Assembly (NCBI GenBank): GCA_030077755.1 | Contig: JAQJZZ010000014.1 | Location: 2,976,001-3,040,000, forward strand | DNA from: Filosporella fistucella | Lineage: Eukaryota > Ascomycota > Leotiomycetes > Helotiales | Length of the DNA stretch: 64,000 nt | Reading direction: 5' to 3' | Part shown: positions 48,524 through 60,014 of the stretch, piece by piece | Position numbering within the stretch: the first letter of the stretch is position 1 | Layout of the letters: every line of letters begins with the position of its first letter | Translations under genes and position numbers: made by a program | Notes under the pieces: model-generated | What the model was told of the DNA's origin: nothing | The model's input: the letters and a program-made list of their open reading frames with translations, nothing else | Databases searched by the model: none

Positions 48524-49852
48524 TCAGAATACAAAATCCAGTAAATCCTTCCTATTTCTCTCCAAACTAGCAGCAGCACTCGAGCTGGCCCCAATAGCTC
48601 CGTCCAAACTTCCAAATAAGCCCTCCGTCTCAATGTTCTGTCCGAAGCCATCACTATTATTATGCACCACCAACATCGCTCCCTCAGCTCCCTTCCACCT
48701 CTCAACGTCATACATGCCACCCTCCCCTTTGAACAAGTCTTCTTTTCTCAGAGCAATAACATCGATCTGATTCTCCAATGCAGCTTCAACAAGACTCATG
48801 ATCTTCCTGTCCGCATAATCGTTGAAAGCGAAGATACGCATGTTAGAGAACTGGTTGTGCGCTGAGAGATGTTTGACCGCTGCAAGCATGAGGCGATTCA
48901 GAATCTGGGGCCCAATTTTCGCGGCAAATATGGAGGCGGGGTCATATGTATACACATACCCTTGTGGACAGAGAGCCTCCAGGGCTGAGAGCTCGTTGCG
49001 TGCTTGCTCTACCGCTGCGTTGAAGAGAAGTTCCAGAGAGACGATTTGGGTGTTAGAAAGTTCCGAGTATTTCCCAACAACCTGCTCCGCGATTCCAGCT
49101 TGTCCCAGAATCACGGTATTTAGGAAGTTGACCGTGCTTGCGCCGTCCATGGCGTCGGTGACCTCGCTCCTAGGAGGAAGACGTTTATCCTTGACCAAGT
49201 GATAAACCATATGAGCCCTTAAAGTATCGTCGTACTCCATTCTTTTCTTCCCATCTTGCTTTTCGTTGACACTTAGAATATTCCATTCATCAGCATGACC
49301 AAGATCCCGGCCCAGAACCTGGCGGGCATCCAGTTTGCATACTAGAAGCATGACTTTGGCTGTTTCGAAATCCAATTGAATGCTTGCGCTCAAAACCACA
49401 CTTCTAGTCAACTTGAGCTTCTCTACTTGCCCCTCCACGTTAGGTTTTTTGATAGTGTCAAATACTGCAACACCGTGGCCGTGGTCAAATCGATAATCGC
49501 CCTCCATTTCACACCTCTCAATCACAGGAGTGACGAATGAGTGCATTGCACCCTCAACATCAGTGATTTCATCGAGCCGGAAGTCATGCCCTCTCCGGCT
49601 TTCAAATTTGACACCTAGTGCACTGCTTTTCTTTCGCCTCATTAACAGGTCCACCAGTTTTCGAGGTACGAAGTCAGAACATGATATCAGCGGCGGAGGA
49701 ACAATCGACTCGTCGTTCTCCGACTGGACTTTTTCAAGGTAGTAAGAACGGATTGGGACATGTGACGGCACTGGAGATGGATGCAGAGCGTCTGACCTGC
49801 AGCCTGGTTTCGTAGGTGGCACCTGAGAAGGCAGCTTCAACTTGAGGCTCAT
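48524..49852 (-). CDS. Uncharacterised single-exon protein (442 aa)
   Basis: Intact intronless frame with an A at -3 of the ATG. It has no signal peptide or membrane helix. The N-terminal 60 residues are Pro-rich. The centre contains HGHGVAVFDTIKKPN, the alternating pattern AKVMLLVCKLDARQVLG, and a helical part. The C-terminal third carries GYVYTYDPASIFAAKIGPQI, MRIFAFNDYADRKIM and LVVHNNSDGFGQNIETEG. The two ordered C-terminal segments suggest a soluble enzyme-like or effector-like alpha/beta domain. A distant link to the DUF4804-type proteins seems possible but I cannot confirm it. Function is unknown. Confidence 0.75.
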   Translation of the reverse strand: MSLKLKLPSQVPPTKPGCRSDALHPSPVPSHVPIRSYYLEKVQSENDESIVPPPLISCSDFVPRKLVDLLMRRKKSSALGVKFESRRGHDFRLDEITDVEGAMHSFVTPVIERCEMEGDYRFDHGHGVAVFDTIKKPNVEGQVEKLKLTRSVVLSASIQLDFETAKVMLLVCKLDARQVLGRDLGHADEWNILSVNEKQDGKKRMEYDDTLRAHMVYHLVKDKRLPPRSEVTDAMDGASTVNFLNTVILGQAGIAEQVVGKYSELSNTQIVSLELLFNAAVEQARNELSALEALCPQGYVYTYDPASIFAAKIGPQILNRLMLAAVKHLSAHNQFSNMRIFAFNDYADRKIMSLVEAALENQIDVIALRKEDLFKGEGGMYDVERWKGAEGAMLVVHNNSDGFGQNIETEGLFGSLDGAIGASSSAAASLERNRKDLLDFVF

Positions 49853-50620
49853 TGTAGGCGCTTGGCGAAGAGGCGATTGCTAAACATGTAATAACTTTGT
49901 GTACGTCAAGAGAGAAATAGTTGAATTATGATGAATCTTAATGTCAACAATGAAGAGACTCTTGACCTCTGGAAGATGCAAAGCTGCCTAAAATCCTTCG
50001 GGCTGGCTTCAGTGGCTGAGTCTGCCGGTGGAACCAGCCGCATTTACTGACACATCACTAAGGAAGTAAGGCTGCGTCGCTGCGCATGCAAGACAATGTA
50101 TGGGCAACTTTGCGCAATTAATCAAATATGAATGCGAAAGGATGAGGATAGACTTCGTCGATTTTGATGCGGTTGTTGATGAAAATGATTGGATGGCCGA
50201 TATCCTCTATAGAATGGAAGGAGGTACGACTATAATGGAAACTGGGAATATAATTGCCGCCGATCGTACGAGAGACATAGATATCAAGGGCATCAGATGT
50301 GGACTCCTTTAGAGTACAATATTAACTAGAAATCGTGCCACTGAATACCACATGAATATAGGTACCTCCGTTGGCAACAGGAGGTACACACAACAGTTGG
50401 TACACCGAATGCTTACGTACAAAGTCGCTAACATCATGACCCTCGGAATCGGGATTACTTCTTTCCGTTCCACTTCCATCCTCTCTTGAGAGCATTAATT
50501 GAGCCCAAAGAAATCGTATGAGGGGATCAAGATAGCCTGGGTAAAGCTCGTTCGTTTTGCTACAATAAATCTATATATGGACGCGGGGAACAAGGTTATT
50601 CTTGTTTACAATTTGTCTAC
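49853..50620. other. Intergenic region
   Basis: Holds the promoter of the 442-aa gene (-) and the 5' side of the mucin-like pseudogene (+). A 70-aa frame at 50100-50312 has protein-like composition but no domain, and I do not call it. Confidence 0.35.
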
Positions 50621-52037
50621 ATGTCCAACCGCTTGGATATCAAAGGTATGTTTGACACGCTAGTAAAGGGCCAACCTATTAAAGCACTTAGCTGTTGTGA
50701 CATAGAAAATGGTAGAGCTCGTGCAGCAATCATTGATAATGCCCCAGGTACCTATTGTATTCAAGCTCAAGACAGTTGCTGTGGGCGGACTTATCCGCCC
50801 TGTCCTTCTGATCAGCAATGTATCTCTGGTAGGCAAGTCTACGAACTGATCATAGATAATAGCAAAATAGAAGCTAATTGGTGATGTGCACAAAAACAAG
50901 TTCAGAAAATTTTACCACCTCAACCAAAACTATTCCGATCATTTCTTCAATCATCTCTGCGACTATTTCTACGTCATCTCAATCGACGGTACAATCATCA
51001 GCAATTTCTCCAACAATCACAATGAATGGCACAAATCCACCTACTACTTCATGAGTCCCCCTAGACAAATTGAGAAGCGAAGTCCCGTTAGCGCCCAGAC
51101 CGATCCAGCAGCAGCATGTTTCCTATCAACACAATTCGCACCTTACTACACCACTCCGGATTGGTATTAAGTCTTTACCAAGTAATGCATAAAGCTTCTA
51201 TTCCGCAACAAATTCGGCTGCTTCCCACGCCTCCTTTTGCACTTCTACAGCAGTCATCAATCCTGTATCAATCTCAAGTCACACAAAAAGCTCGCTTTCC
51301 TCAGGAGAGAAGGCAGGAATAGGTGTTGGTGTTACAGTTGGTGTTCTCGGTTCGATTTTGGCACTTATTGCTCTACGAAGGCCAGCATTTTTTTTGGATT
51401 AGGAGGGGGTGTAGCAGCTGCTGCTGCCACTGGAGGAAGAGTTTCTACGAGCGCCTCTGGAGGAGGGGCATCCACTGGACCTACCAGACCTACCGAACCT
51501 ATTGGGGGCGAGGGCAGACCGCAACCATCTGGAGGAGAAGATGGACCTCAGATGACTAGGCAAAATTATACTTCTCCGGCAGGCGTCTCTGGTGGAGGAG
51601 AGGGAGATTGGAATGGTGTTTCCGGCAGTGATCCGACAGGCGGAAGCTGGTCTGGTATGTCAGGGACTGGAGCTCAACCACCACAACCTCCTCCTCCTAT
51701 TCGTGGAGAACCTTTTATATATCCTCTTTTCGTCGGAGGTAGACGGGTTGAAGATACACGAAAGTATCCCATCCACCCAGGACCTTACAATCGCGCAAGC
51801 ATGCAGCTCCCAAATGATTCCATGCTCTCTCAATCTTCTCAATTCATCGTTCCACGAAAAGCCGTGCCAAGGAGTGTATCTTTTCAAGACACCAGCTCCA
51901 TAAGTGAAGTAGCTGGGAACTCTAGTGTAAATGGGAGGTCTTTTTCTGAGGCTTCGACGGCAGGAGGATGGAATCCTGACATTAGTACTCTGAGTGGAGA
52001 ATTTGGAATTCATCAACTGGATGGAAATCAGATTTAG
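50621..52037 (+). pseudogene. Broken mucin-like membrane protein gene
   Basis: The parts follow the order of a fungal surface glycoprotein. Exon 50621-50828 encodes a Cys-rich module (GTYCIQAQDSCCG, then PCPSDQQCIS). A 77-bp intron (GTAGGC...TTCAG, 50829-50905) joins it to a Thr/Ser-rich segment. In the same frame come two stops, TGA 51052-51054 and TAA 51190-51192, then more Ser/Thr-rich sequence and a membrane helix GIGVGVTVGVLGSILALIAL (51316 onward). A run of eight T (51388-51395) then shifts the frame; the other frame reads on as a Gly/Pro/Ser-rich tail to the TAG at 52035-52037. I saw no in-phase intron that removes the stops. No signal peptide is visible. The tail-like sequence VYEAPEY after 52037 may be further remnant. 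Confidence 0.65.
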
Positions 52038-52877
52038 GTGGCTGGGGCTAGGAGAGGAACAGGTGAAGTGGGAGCAGAGACGTATGAAGTTCAGGGGAGG
52101 CAAATATTTGAGGCTCGGGTAGAGAATCAAGTCTATGAGGCACCAGAGTATCAGAGGAAAAGATTAATATATGTGACGTTGTTCATGCTTATGCGCAGTC
52201 TTCGGATCGGCGAGCAAATAGGGACTCGGAATCAGTGTTGTACCCGTGGTTGTACCCTCTCGTTTCCTATAGCAATGCTTGGTCGTTTAACTCTAAAGAG
52301 GAAAGGGAGATACCGGAGCCTTACAGCCGCAGTCTACTTGACCATATTGAACAATGGATGGAATACATCGGTATCATAATTAGAACTCTTGTCTTGGAAT
52401 TTCGCCAAAAAAGCAAGAATTTCAGAAGCCCGCTCTTGGGCAGGTCTCTCCTACTGCACCAAAATGCTGGTTGAAGGGATTTCGCAATGGCTGAGAAGCT
52501 AGATTGCCTTTTCAACACATCTTGCAACAATGATGGCCATGAGGAAGGCTGGGAAGTTGGCCTTTTTAATTCAGTGAAATCATCCTACCCTCGATTTCGA
52601 GAACCACTATTTTGCAGACGTCTGCAATTGGTAACAATGACACACATGAGAGAGATGGCTGCGTCGAACTTATGCCGTCGTTTCATTGTTTCATATTAAG
52701 CTGAGATATAATACTAGAGAATTGGGAGATCTTCCTAATTGGTCGCGCCTTCCTTTCACGGCACTCTCTGAACTCAGCGTTCTGCATCATCGGCTTCAAG
52801 GCTTCCCCATTTCCGTTCACGACTGTTTGAACTTGTATTAGTTATCAGAACTCCAAGAGTATATTTTATCAGACGAC
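52038..52877. other. Spacer between two pseudogenes
   Basis: The first 120 bases continue the tail frame of the mucin-like pseudogene past its stop (GEVGAETYEVQGRQIFEAR in part), so the original gene may have been longer. The remainder shows no supported gene. Confidence 0.4.
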
Positions 52878-53630
52878 ATGTCAGGAGCACAGGCTCAGAG
52901 TACCAAAAAGTGGGTGGTTGTCTTCTGTAGTCAAAACCTGTGGATATACGAGGGCCAATTTCCAGATTTTATGGAGAAGCTTAATTGCCGGTTCATGCTG
53001 ATACGTCCCCACTGTATTCTCGACAAGATTAAGTTGCTCAAGAACGATATGAATGTAGCTGCAGTGATAGTACCAACAAATGATGTCTTGAATGCAGAAT
53101 CGCATGGCGTCAGGGAAGCACTGAAGGCGTACCTTGATTATGGTGGTCTTGTCATCATTGGTATAATTTTCTCAGAAGGTGGCAGCCGTTGAATACATGA
53201 TCGTGATGGATTCTGGAGAAAACTCGGAGTGCCTTGGTGTTCTGAGAATGGTGTTGCGGACTACGCTCAGTGTGTGCTCAACTCTCGTCATTATATTGCC
53301 AAACAGGCTATAAATGGAGAGCCGACCTACTAGCTCCCTAAGATACGGAATCGAATGATCGTTCCTATCGGAAGAGTAGACAAAGAAGATGAGGTCTATA
53401 TGTTACCGAAACTCGGTGATGTTTCTGGAACGCCACTCTCTGCGAAGGCTCTCAAACAAGTAGGACTCGGCACTCTGGTTTATTTTGGGGATCAGGAAGT
53501 AGGAGAATCATCAGCAGAGGTCATATCTTAGCTCATTGAGAAAGGAGTACCGAGGAGAGATGTAGCAATACACACATGAGTAGATAATTCAATCGCTGAT
53601 GTTGCTTCTGGGTTGTCAATATGTGATTAA
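52878..53630 (+). pseudogene. Decayed conserved-looking protein gene with nonsense mutations
   Basis: A single frame of 250 codons reads as coherent protein from ATG 52878 to TAA 53628-53630 but is cut by stops at 53190 (TGA), 53331 (TAG), 53529 (TAG) and 53577 (TGA). Every one can arise from CGA or CAG by one C-to-T change. The sense sequence alternates strands and helices (WVVVFCSQNLWIYEG, VAAVIVPTNDVLNAESHG, YLDYGGLVIIG, FWRKLGVPW, VGLGTLVYFGDQ), like a Rossmann or class-I-amidotransferase-like fold. The exact family is not recognised. No intron could remove all the stops without losing coding sequence. Confidence 0.75.
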
Positions 53631-54477
53631 GAACGGCATCGAATTAGCTTCCCAAATGGAACCAATAGAAGAAGAGGACAGTTCGCTATGAGCATTGCAG
53701 TTCATACATAAGGATTCGAATTACGATTAGATTAAAAAATTGAAAACCATTTGATGCCTCTCGCAATCGCTTTCTTTGACGCGCTTTCATAAGTAGAATT
53801 GCTCAGAGCATAGAATTCCTTTTCTTAGAATTGTTTTCAATAGCACTCCTTATCTTTGACTTTAGTGACACTTAGTATAACACGAAACGGGTGCTTCTAG
53901 TTATATCGCTCACTAGACTGAGCAGTTCCGCAGAAAACGATTTGTTCTGACTTACACACAGAAATTTGCTGCATTGCTCAAAAAGGAAGCTTGATACTTA
54001 TTACTGTCTACATGGCGGCGGCGGGGTCCAAGAAGCACGCGAAAATTGTACACCTAGATTTGCCACATCTGACGAAAGCGTCCTTTAACTTAATTCGACG
54101 ACTATTGGCTTGATTTGTCGCAATAACTTCAAATTTCAAAATTTGACCATACTCATTCTACTGCTTTTCGCCTTCAAGCCTCGTGGCTTATTTAGAACGA
54201 TACCACTCGATTCAATGTGTCAATGAAGCAATCTTAAGCCAGTCATCAACCCACATTTTAGACACATTGACTCCAATAGCTCCATGCAATGCCACGGGGC
54301 TTGTATATGCGGGATGCTACAGGCTACCCTAGAGAATTGTTTCTTTCGACTGCATTACTGCACAGCTGCATGCCCCGCAGTCCCATCACAACTCACTTCT
54401 TATCTTTGCTGGTCGAGTATATCTGTCGCATTTCCCTTCAAGATGATCGTATTTTCCGACTATTCCCAAATGTCAAA
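53631..54477. other. Intergenic region
   Basis: AT-rich; no gene seen. It includes the P450 promoter. Open frames upstream of 54478 overlap the P450 start in other frames and are not supported. Confidence 0.35.
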
Positions 54478-56338
54478 ATGGGTATAATATTTCTTGGTCT
54501 TCTGGCCTTGCTGGCATATATGCTGTATGGAGCGTACTATCGTCTGAACCTGAGCCCAATAGCTCATATTCCTGGCCCTAAGCTCGCAGCCATTACCAGA
54601 CTGTCTGTACTTGTCTTCCGTATTTATTTAAATATCCGCTGATAAATACAGATATGAAGCTTACTATGATCTTTATCTCGGAGGCCAATACACATTCAAG
54701 ATTATGAAAATGCATGAGCAATATGGTCCAATAATACGCATCTCACCGTGGGAGATTCACATTTCGGACCCCGATTTCTACGATACTCTTTATGCATCTT
54801 CAGCATCTGGCCAGAAACGAGATAAATACGACTGGTTCACTAAGTCTTTTGGTCTCGACAATAGTGTATTCGGAACCCCAGGTCATGATTTGCATAAGAT
54901 TAGGAGAGCAGCATTGAGTCCATTCTTTAGCATGGCAAGTGTGAGACGATTACAGCCTGTTATCCAGGAGAGGGTTGATTTGCTGTTGGAAAGATTGAAA
55001 GGATTCAGAGACACCGGTGAGGTGATCATGGCCAGTTGGGCTTTTGCTGCGTATACTAATGGTCTGTTTATTTCATCGCAAAACCGATGTCTGTGAGTAT
55101 GAAGCTTACAGGAGTAGACATCGTTATGATGTATTGTTTTGGACGATGTGACAAACGACTAGGTAAAGTCTTTCCACTAATTCTAGATTCAATCGAACTG
55201 ACTTCCAATCCAGAAGCCGAAGACTTCGACCCTTCGTATCGTGATGCGTCATTCTTTGGTTCAACTGCGGGGAGCTTTCTCAAGCATGCCCCTTGGGTCA
55301 ATGGACTTATGCAATCTCTCCCAAACAGTATTGCAGAACTACTTCATCCAGCAATGGCATCTTTTGTTGCACAAAAAAGGGTAAGTCTGACTTTCCGAGT
55401 CGTCATATCACCTTACATTGTTTACAGGCATCTCTCGCACAAATGAAAGCTATCCAAGCAGGTGTCAACGACGCTCACAAGGATAACTCACATCCCACAA
55501 TCTTTCACTCAATCCTCGACAGTAAACTACCAACTCATGAGAAAAGAGATATTCGACTTGCAGATGATGCTCAAGTATTGACTATGGCTGGGACACTAAC
55601 CACAGCATGGGTACTTGAAGTAATTATGTTCTGGCTCATCAGACAACCTGAAACGCTACGAAAGCTGAAAGCAGAATTGATTGAAGCAATACCTGATGTT
55701 GAAATGATTGGCAGAATTCCACTTCCAACTCTGGAAGGGCTTCCGTATCTGACTGCAGTGATGTACGTGTCCTCTCCTTTCCAACTGCCACCCGTCCTTC
55801 TCAGGACACACCTAAAATTAGTCATGAAATCACAAAGCTGATTTGCCCTAGCAAAGAAGGACACCGTCTAACCTACGGCGTATCCTGTCGTCTCGCTCGC
55901 CTGGACCCCGATAATGAAATGGTCTACACGTCTCCTACCGGTCAGCAAACAATCATCCCGCCGAACACTCCCACCGGGATGACTATAGTGCAGATCCACC
56001 ATAATCCTTCCATATTCCCAAACTATCGTCTCTTTTCTCCTGAGCGCTGGCTCGATGGCAAGAACAAGGCAATTGACAAATACTTGCTTTCGTTCACTGT
56101 GGGGAGTAGGCAATGTCTTGGAATTAATCTTGCACAGGCGGAGTTATGCCTGGGACTGAGTGCAATATGGAGACAGTGGGGAAGTCGATTTGAGGGAGGC
56201 GAGGTGCGAGAAGAGGGAGATGTTGGAGTTTTTGAGCTGTATGAGACTGGGATTAGGGATGTTGAGATTGAGAGTGATGCTTTCTTGCCAATTCCACAGA
56301 GAGGGAGTAAGGGCATCAGGGTTAAGGCTTTTAAGTGA
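54478..56338 (+). CDS. Cytochrome P450 monooxygenase, microsomal (524 aa)
   Basis: Six exons: 54478-54602, 54652-55061, 55112-55162, 55214-55380, 55428-55762 and 55852-56338; introns are 49, 50, 51, 47 and 89 bp, all keeping frame. An N-terminal membrane anchor (IIFLGLLALLAYMLYGAYY) is followed by the hinge IPGPKLAA. The I-helix region reads LTMAGTLTTAW. The K-helix ExxR is EGHR (Glu365, Arg368), restored only by removing the last intron. PERW (426-429) and the haem loop FTVGSRQCLG (444-453, Cys451) complete the core. The general look (ARLDPDNEMV, EAEDFDPSYRDAS) is that of fungal P450s near the trichodiene-oxygenase/CYP58-like group, but the substrate cannot be inferred. No biosynthetic partners are evident next to it. 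Confidence 0.93.
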
Positions 56339-56873
56339 GCTCGATATGTGAGTGAAGTAGATTAATAATTGAACTCTTAGGATGGGGTGAGTTGTAGGCC
56401 TGATATCGCGTTAGCGAGTTCTTGGAGATTATATGCCTTGGATGATCCTACATGGACGTCTGAGTCCTGCATTATCCACGAGTCAAGTTCGTAAAGTCCT
56501 GCGCGATCTACTGCCGCTGATCAAGATCATAATGTCCCAGATTCGCACGGAACTTCAAGATGTCTTGAACTCTAACTCTTCTCCCTGTGCAACGTCTTCA
56601 ACTCCAATTGCCTGCTGGTATTCGACTTATCCGCATCACCACTTGTACGGGTTGGCTAGGGGGTATTGGAAATTCAAGTGCGGGCAATTGAGTGAAAGTG
56701 CCGTTGAGGACTACAATTGAAGAGCTATGTATCTTTAGACAAATTTATGTCTAGGGTATTCCCAAACTCCAACGCCTGCTCTCCATCCAAATATGATTTC
56801 ATTCCTCCCAAGTTCATCAAAGGTTTCCGTTTCTCGTATATACATCATTACAGCATCCACGTTTTGCCCATCC
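56339..56873. other. Intergenic region
   Basis: No supported gene. A 95-aa frame at 56433-56720 has no domain or splice support. Confidence 0.35.
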
Positions 56874-57260
56874 CTAATACGATGAAGCCTCTTCCTTCTC
56901 CCTCCTGTATCTTGCATATTCTGCATCACTCATCTCTGCGACTTTATTCCACCAAGCATAATCGCCCTCTGCCTTTCTATCCTCCTTCTCTGTGTTTGGG
57001 AGAGGTGGAAGTGGTTTCTGCAGCATGAATTGAACTTGTCTCTTGTTTTCGCATTGGGGGAGAGGTGGAAGAGGCTTATCGGACATAGTATTGAAGAAGA
57101 GGGAGGCATAAGCAGGAGGATTTCGAGAAAGGGGTGAGCAATGACATGGTCGTGGGTCTGATTGCGAGGATGTTGTGTTTATGGATGAAAATGAGGAGTA
57201 TGATGACTGCTTTGAGTGCCTATGTTGCTCGTAGGCCTTTTTCTCATTATAGTTGTACAT
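56874..57260 (-). CDS. Small hypothetical protein with KPLPPLP repeats (128 aa)
   Basis: Intact ATG-started frame. The N-terminal half is Ser-rich and polar. Two near-identical motifs, DKPLPPLPQCENKRQVQF and QKPLPPLPNTEKED, sit at about residues 61-92, and a charged helical end follows (DAEYARYRREKEEASSY). KPLPPLP is a classical SH3-binding-like proline motif and occurs in many disordered fungal proteins. No signal peptide or membrane helix is present. Function is unknown; the internal duplication and coherent composition favour a real gene. Confidence 0.55.
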   Translation of the reverse strand: MYNYNEKKAYEQHRHSKQSSYSSFSSINTTSSQSDPRPCHCSPLSRNPPAYASLFFNTMSDKPLPPLPQCENKRQVQFMLQKPLPPLPNTEKEDRKAEGDYAWWNKVAEMSDAEYARYRREKEEASSY

Positions 57261-59113
57261 TTTGTCTTTCGTCCGATGTCGTATCTAGTCCTTGATAGCT
57301 TCGTCTGATGTTTAGAGGCTGATTATGGCTGTAGCTTATGACTGAATTGGAGGTTCGCCGCAGTATGAAAAGGTGGAGCCGATTGGGAAGACATCGTTCC
57401 TCTTATATGCCACATTGCGAGGTGATCTGCTAGAAGAATAGGAAGTTGGTGTGATCGACGAAAATAGGAATGATGCTATGATAGTTACCAGGTGCTGCGG
57501 TCAGGCGTAAGATTTTACCCTGTCTGGCACAGCCTTGCAGCGAGGCAGTTTCTGTGGGGCACGTCAAGCGGGGCAGTAAGCCTCCCTAGTTTGGTTGTGT
57601 CAGCCCATCTTGGAAGTACTTGTGAATTGCTTCATGACATAATTAAGACGAAGTCACGCACTAATTCCCCAAAGAAGATCAGTCGTTAATTTCCCAGAAG
57701 TATTGGCCTCCTCCGCTAGCCGCGGCGCCCGAATAATCTACACTAAGACTGATGTTGGCAAAACAATCCTTGGGCCGCGTGCGATATTCAAAATTTCTAT
57801 CAAGCCTCTTTTGTTTTTCGTACAGACGAATATCAATAGTAGCCGTCGTATAACTAGAGAAGAAATTATGACTCACTTATCTACTGTACAGTAGTCACCA
57901 TGTCTTGATTAGGACTTCGAGCGACCTCGACCAGCGGTTGATCGAGATTGTATTATCGCGTTGAGAATAAGCATTTCAACCCTTGCAAATCTCCCACCTA
58001 CCTGTCAATTACTATAAATCGCTTCCAAAGTCGTTTGCTATTATTTAACATCCTCATCTGTAGTTACAGCGGGGTGCTCCTTAATGATTCCAGAGAATGG
58101 TTTGGCAATAGTAACTAGATCATAATCTTCCCTCTGTGTCGTGCTCAGATTCAGATTTCACCTTCACTGATAGTAACATCAATTGTTTACTCAAAGTCAT
58201 TCAGCGACTTTTTTACGTGATTCCAATCCGAATCCTGAATTGTATTCATCCGCCGCCCCAAGCCAGCGGACACTGCAACAGTGTGGTCCAGTAAGATGAT
58301 ACATAGTCATTTCTCCATTCCTGTAACAACGATTCTCGAGATATTTTGCCGGCAAGTTATTTGGCACATTAGTACTTTAAATGGCACGTCAGGCCGACCT
58401 TTGTGCTGTGGCTTATATCAATCCGTATTCTACATTTGCTATGTTTCTGGTTTCAATGGTTTTCTGTGCTCTCTCAATCTAGCTTGATTGTCTCATTATG
58501 CTGTTCCCTCGTATAGTCCGCTATTTTTGAGATAAGCTACTGCAGTTCCGTATAAATTGTGTCTCAGCCGCAGTGGAAAGGCGTTCCATTCCCAACTGAA
58601 TATCAGCAACGTCGAGGGCGGACATAAGTTAAAGTGCATTGTAATATATGCGCTTCTTGGTGCGACACTACAGACTTTCTCTCAAGCTACTCTACGATGA
58701 TATTGGTTGAAGTGAGATAAATTTGCTAAACCTTTCATTTTCGTGCTTTCGAAACTACACACCTATAGTTAAGCTTAGCAAAACGCGTCACAAAGATTGC
58801 ATCTAGAAGTTAACGACTGATATCGAGTTATATGTAATGTGTGAAATACCAGAAAAGTTCCAACGATGAGTTGTTGAAGTTTCTATCCTTTGCTTGAATG
58901 GAGTACTCCGTGGGGACGTGAGGACGGTCTACCACTTTGCACAATGCTGGTTTCTCATATCCACTGACTCAATTCTTTTTGCTTGCAAGACAATTGCACG
59001 TGGAGCTTGAATGTTGAGTTAAAACCATATACTTCTTAAGCCCTCTCCCCCGCAGTTTTAATTCTTTTCTGTGCTTCCTCTTGTAGGTGCGTTACGTCTT
59101 TGATATTGTCGCT
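57261..59113. other. Intergenic region with upstream part of a tandem duplication
   Basis: No gene supported. Segments near 58435-58465 (TTTGCTATGTTTCTGGTTTC) and 58885-58925 (GAATGGAGTACTCCGTGGGG) resemble segments near 61775 and 62125, so the duplicated unit of the secreted-protein pair extends well upstream of the coding part. Confidence 0.4.
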
Positions 59114-60014
59114 ATGCTTACAATTTTATTCTTGGCGGCGGCTCTCTTCACTGACCATTCTGCTGCTTATTCAGCAATACCTGGCCTGACCGATCCCTCG
59201 AATCCGCAGTGCACCTTTGTAACAATCTACTACAGAGATGCGGCTGAGCTAGCCTCCGCCTCGTCTTCTTACCTCTTGAGTAACTCTTTCTGCGCGACTG
59301 CAAGCGCCGTTACAGCTTCGCCCAGCACCTACACAACTACAGGGATACACTCACCCGCAACATCCACTACATCTGCATCGTGTAGTCTTATCCCTCAAGT
59401 CTTCGACCCGGGATTTGAAGCAGGTACAGGTAAGCCCCAACCCTTTCTTTCAGTCAAAGTCAGCAGAACGTTTTGTGAATCCCAAGGCAGCGGCCGGAAC
59501 GGCTTGTGCTCTCACCACATCCAGAAATACAATTTCAAGATAATCACCTGTACTAACCTGTGCCAATTCAGACACGTGGCGCGTGATTTCAAACACGGGG
59601 ATGATGGCCCGATCTGCAAATGGTACTAGATTGCTCTCTAATGTTCCTCCAGGTGACGCCCATAGTGGCGGTTACTATGCGGGTCTTGCCATTTCTCCAG
59701 GAAGAAACTCTATCAGGATTTCACAGGAATATTTTGAGGTCTGCGCTGGTGCTACATATACCCTCACATCGTAGTTCTATGTTCCAAGCCAACCTGCAAG
59801 TCCCAATGACTGTTCATATACTGTCGGTGTTGACCGCGTCAATGAAACAGATTCGGGTGCTGACAAGAGCCCGGATGAGTGGTTCAGCGTTACTCTTACA
59901 TATACTGCTGCCACGAGCACATTCTTCCGGATTTATGTTGATGTGACGTGCGACACATCGACATCCACTCTGACTATCGTTCTATTCGATGACTTCACAA
60001 TTGCTCGCATATAA
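59114..60014 (+). pseudogene. Secreted carbohydrate-binding-like protein, copy 1, with premature stop
   Basis: Two exons, 59114-59429 and 59572-60014, with a 142-bp GTAAGC...TTCAG intron. The start is set at ATG 59114 by alignment with copy 2; it opens a signal peptide (LTILFLAAALFTDHSAAYS). The sense frame aligns along its length with copy 2: IPGLTDPSNPQC, Thr/Ser-rich linker, PGFEAG, CAGATYTLTS, EWFSVTLTYT and VLFDDFTIARI. After CAGATYTLTS the codon is TAG (59772-59774) where copy 2 has TGG (Trp), a single G-to-A change. The frame then continues intact for 80 codons, so the loss may be recent, or the stop may be read through. Confidence 0.75.
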
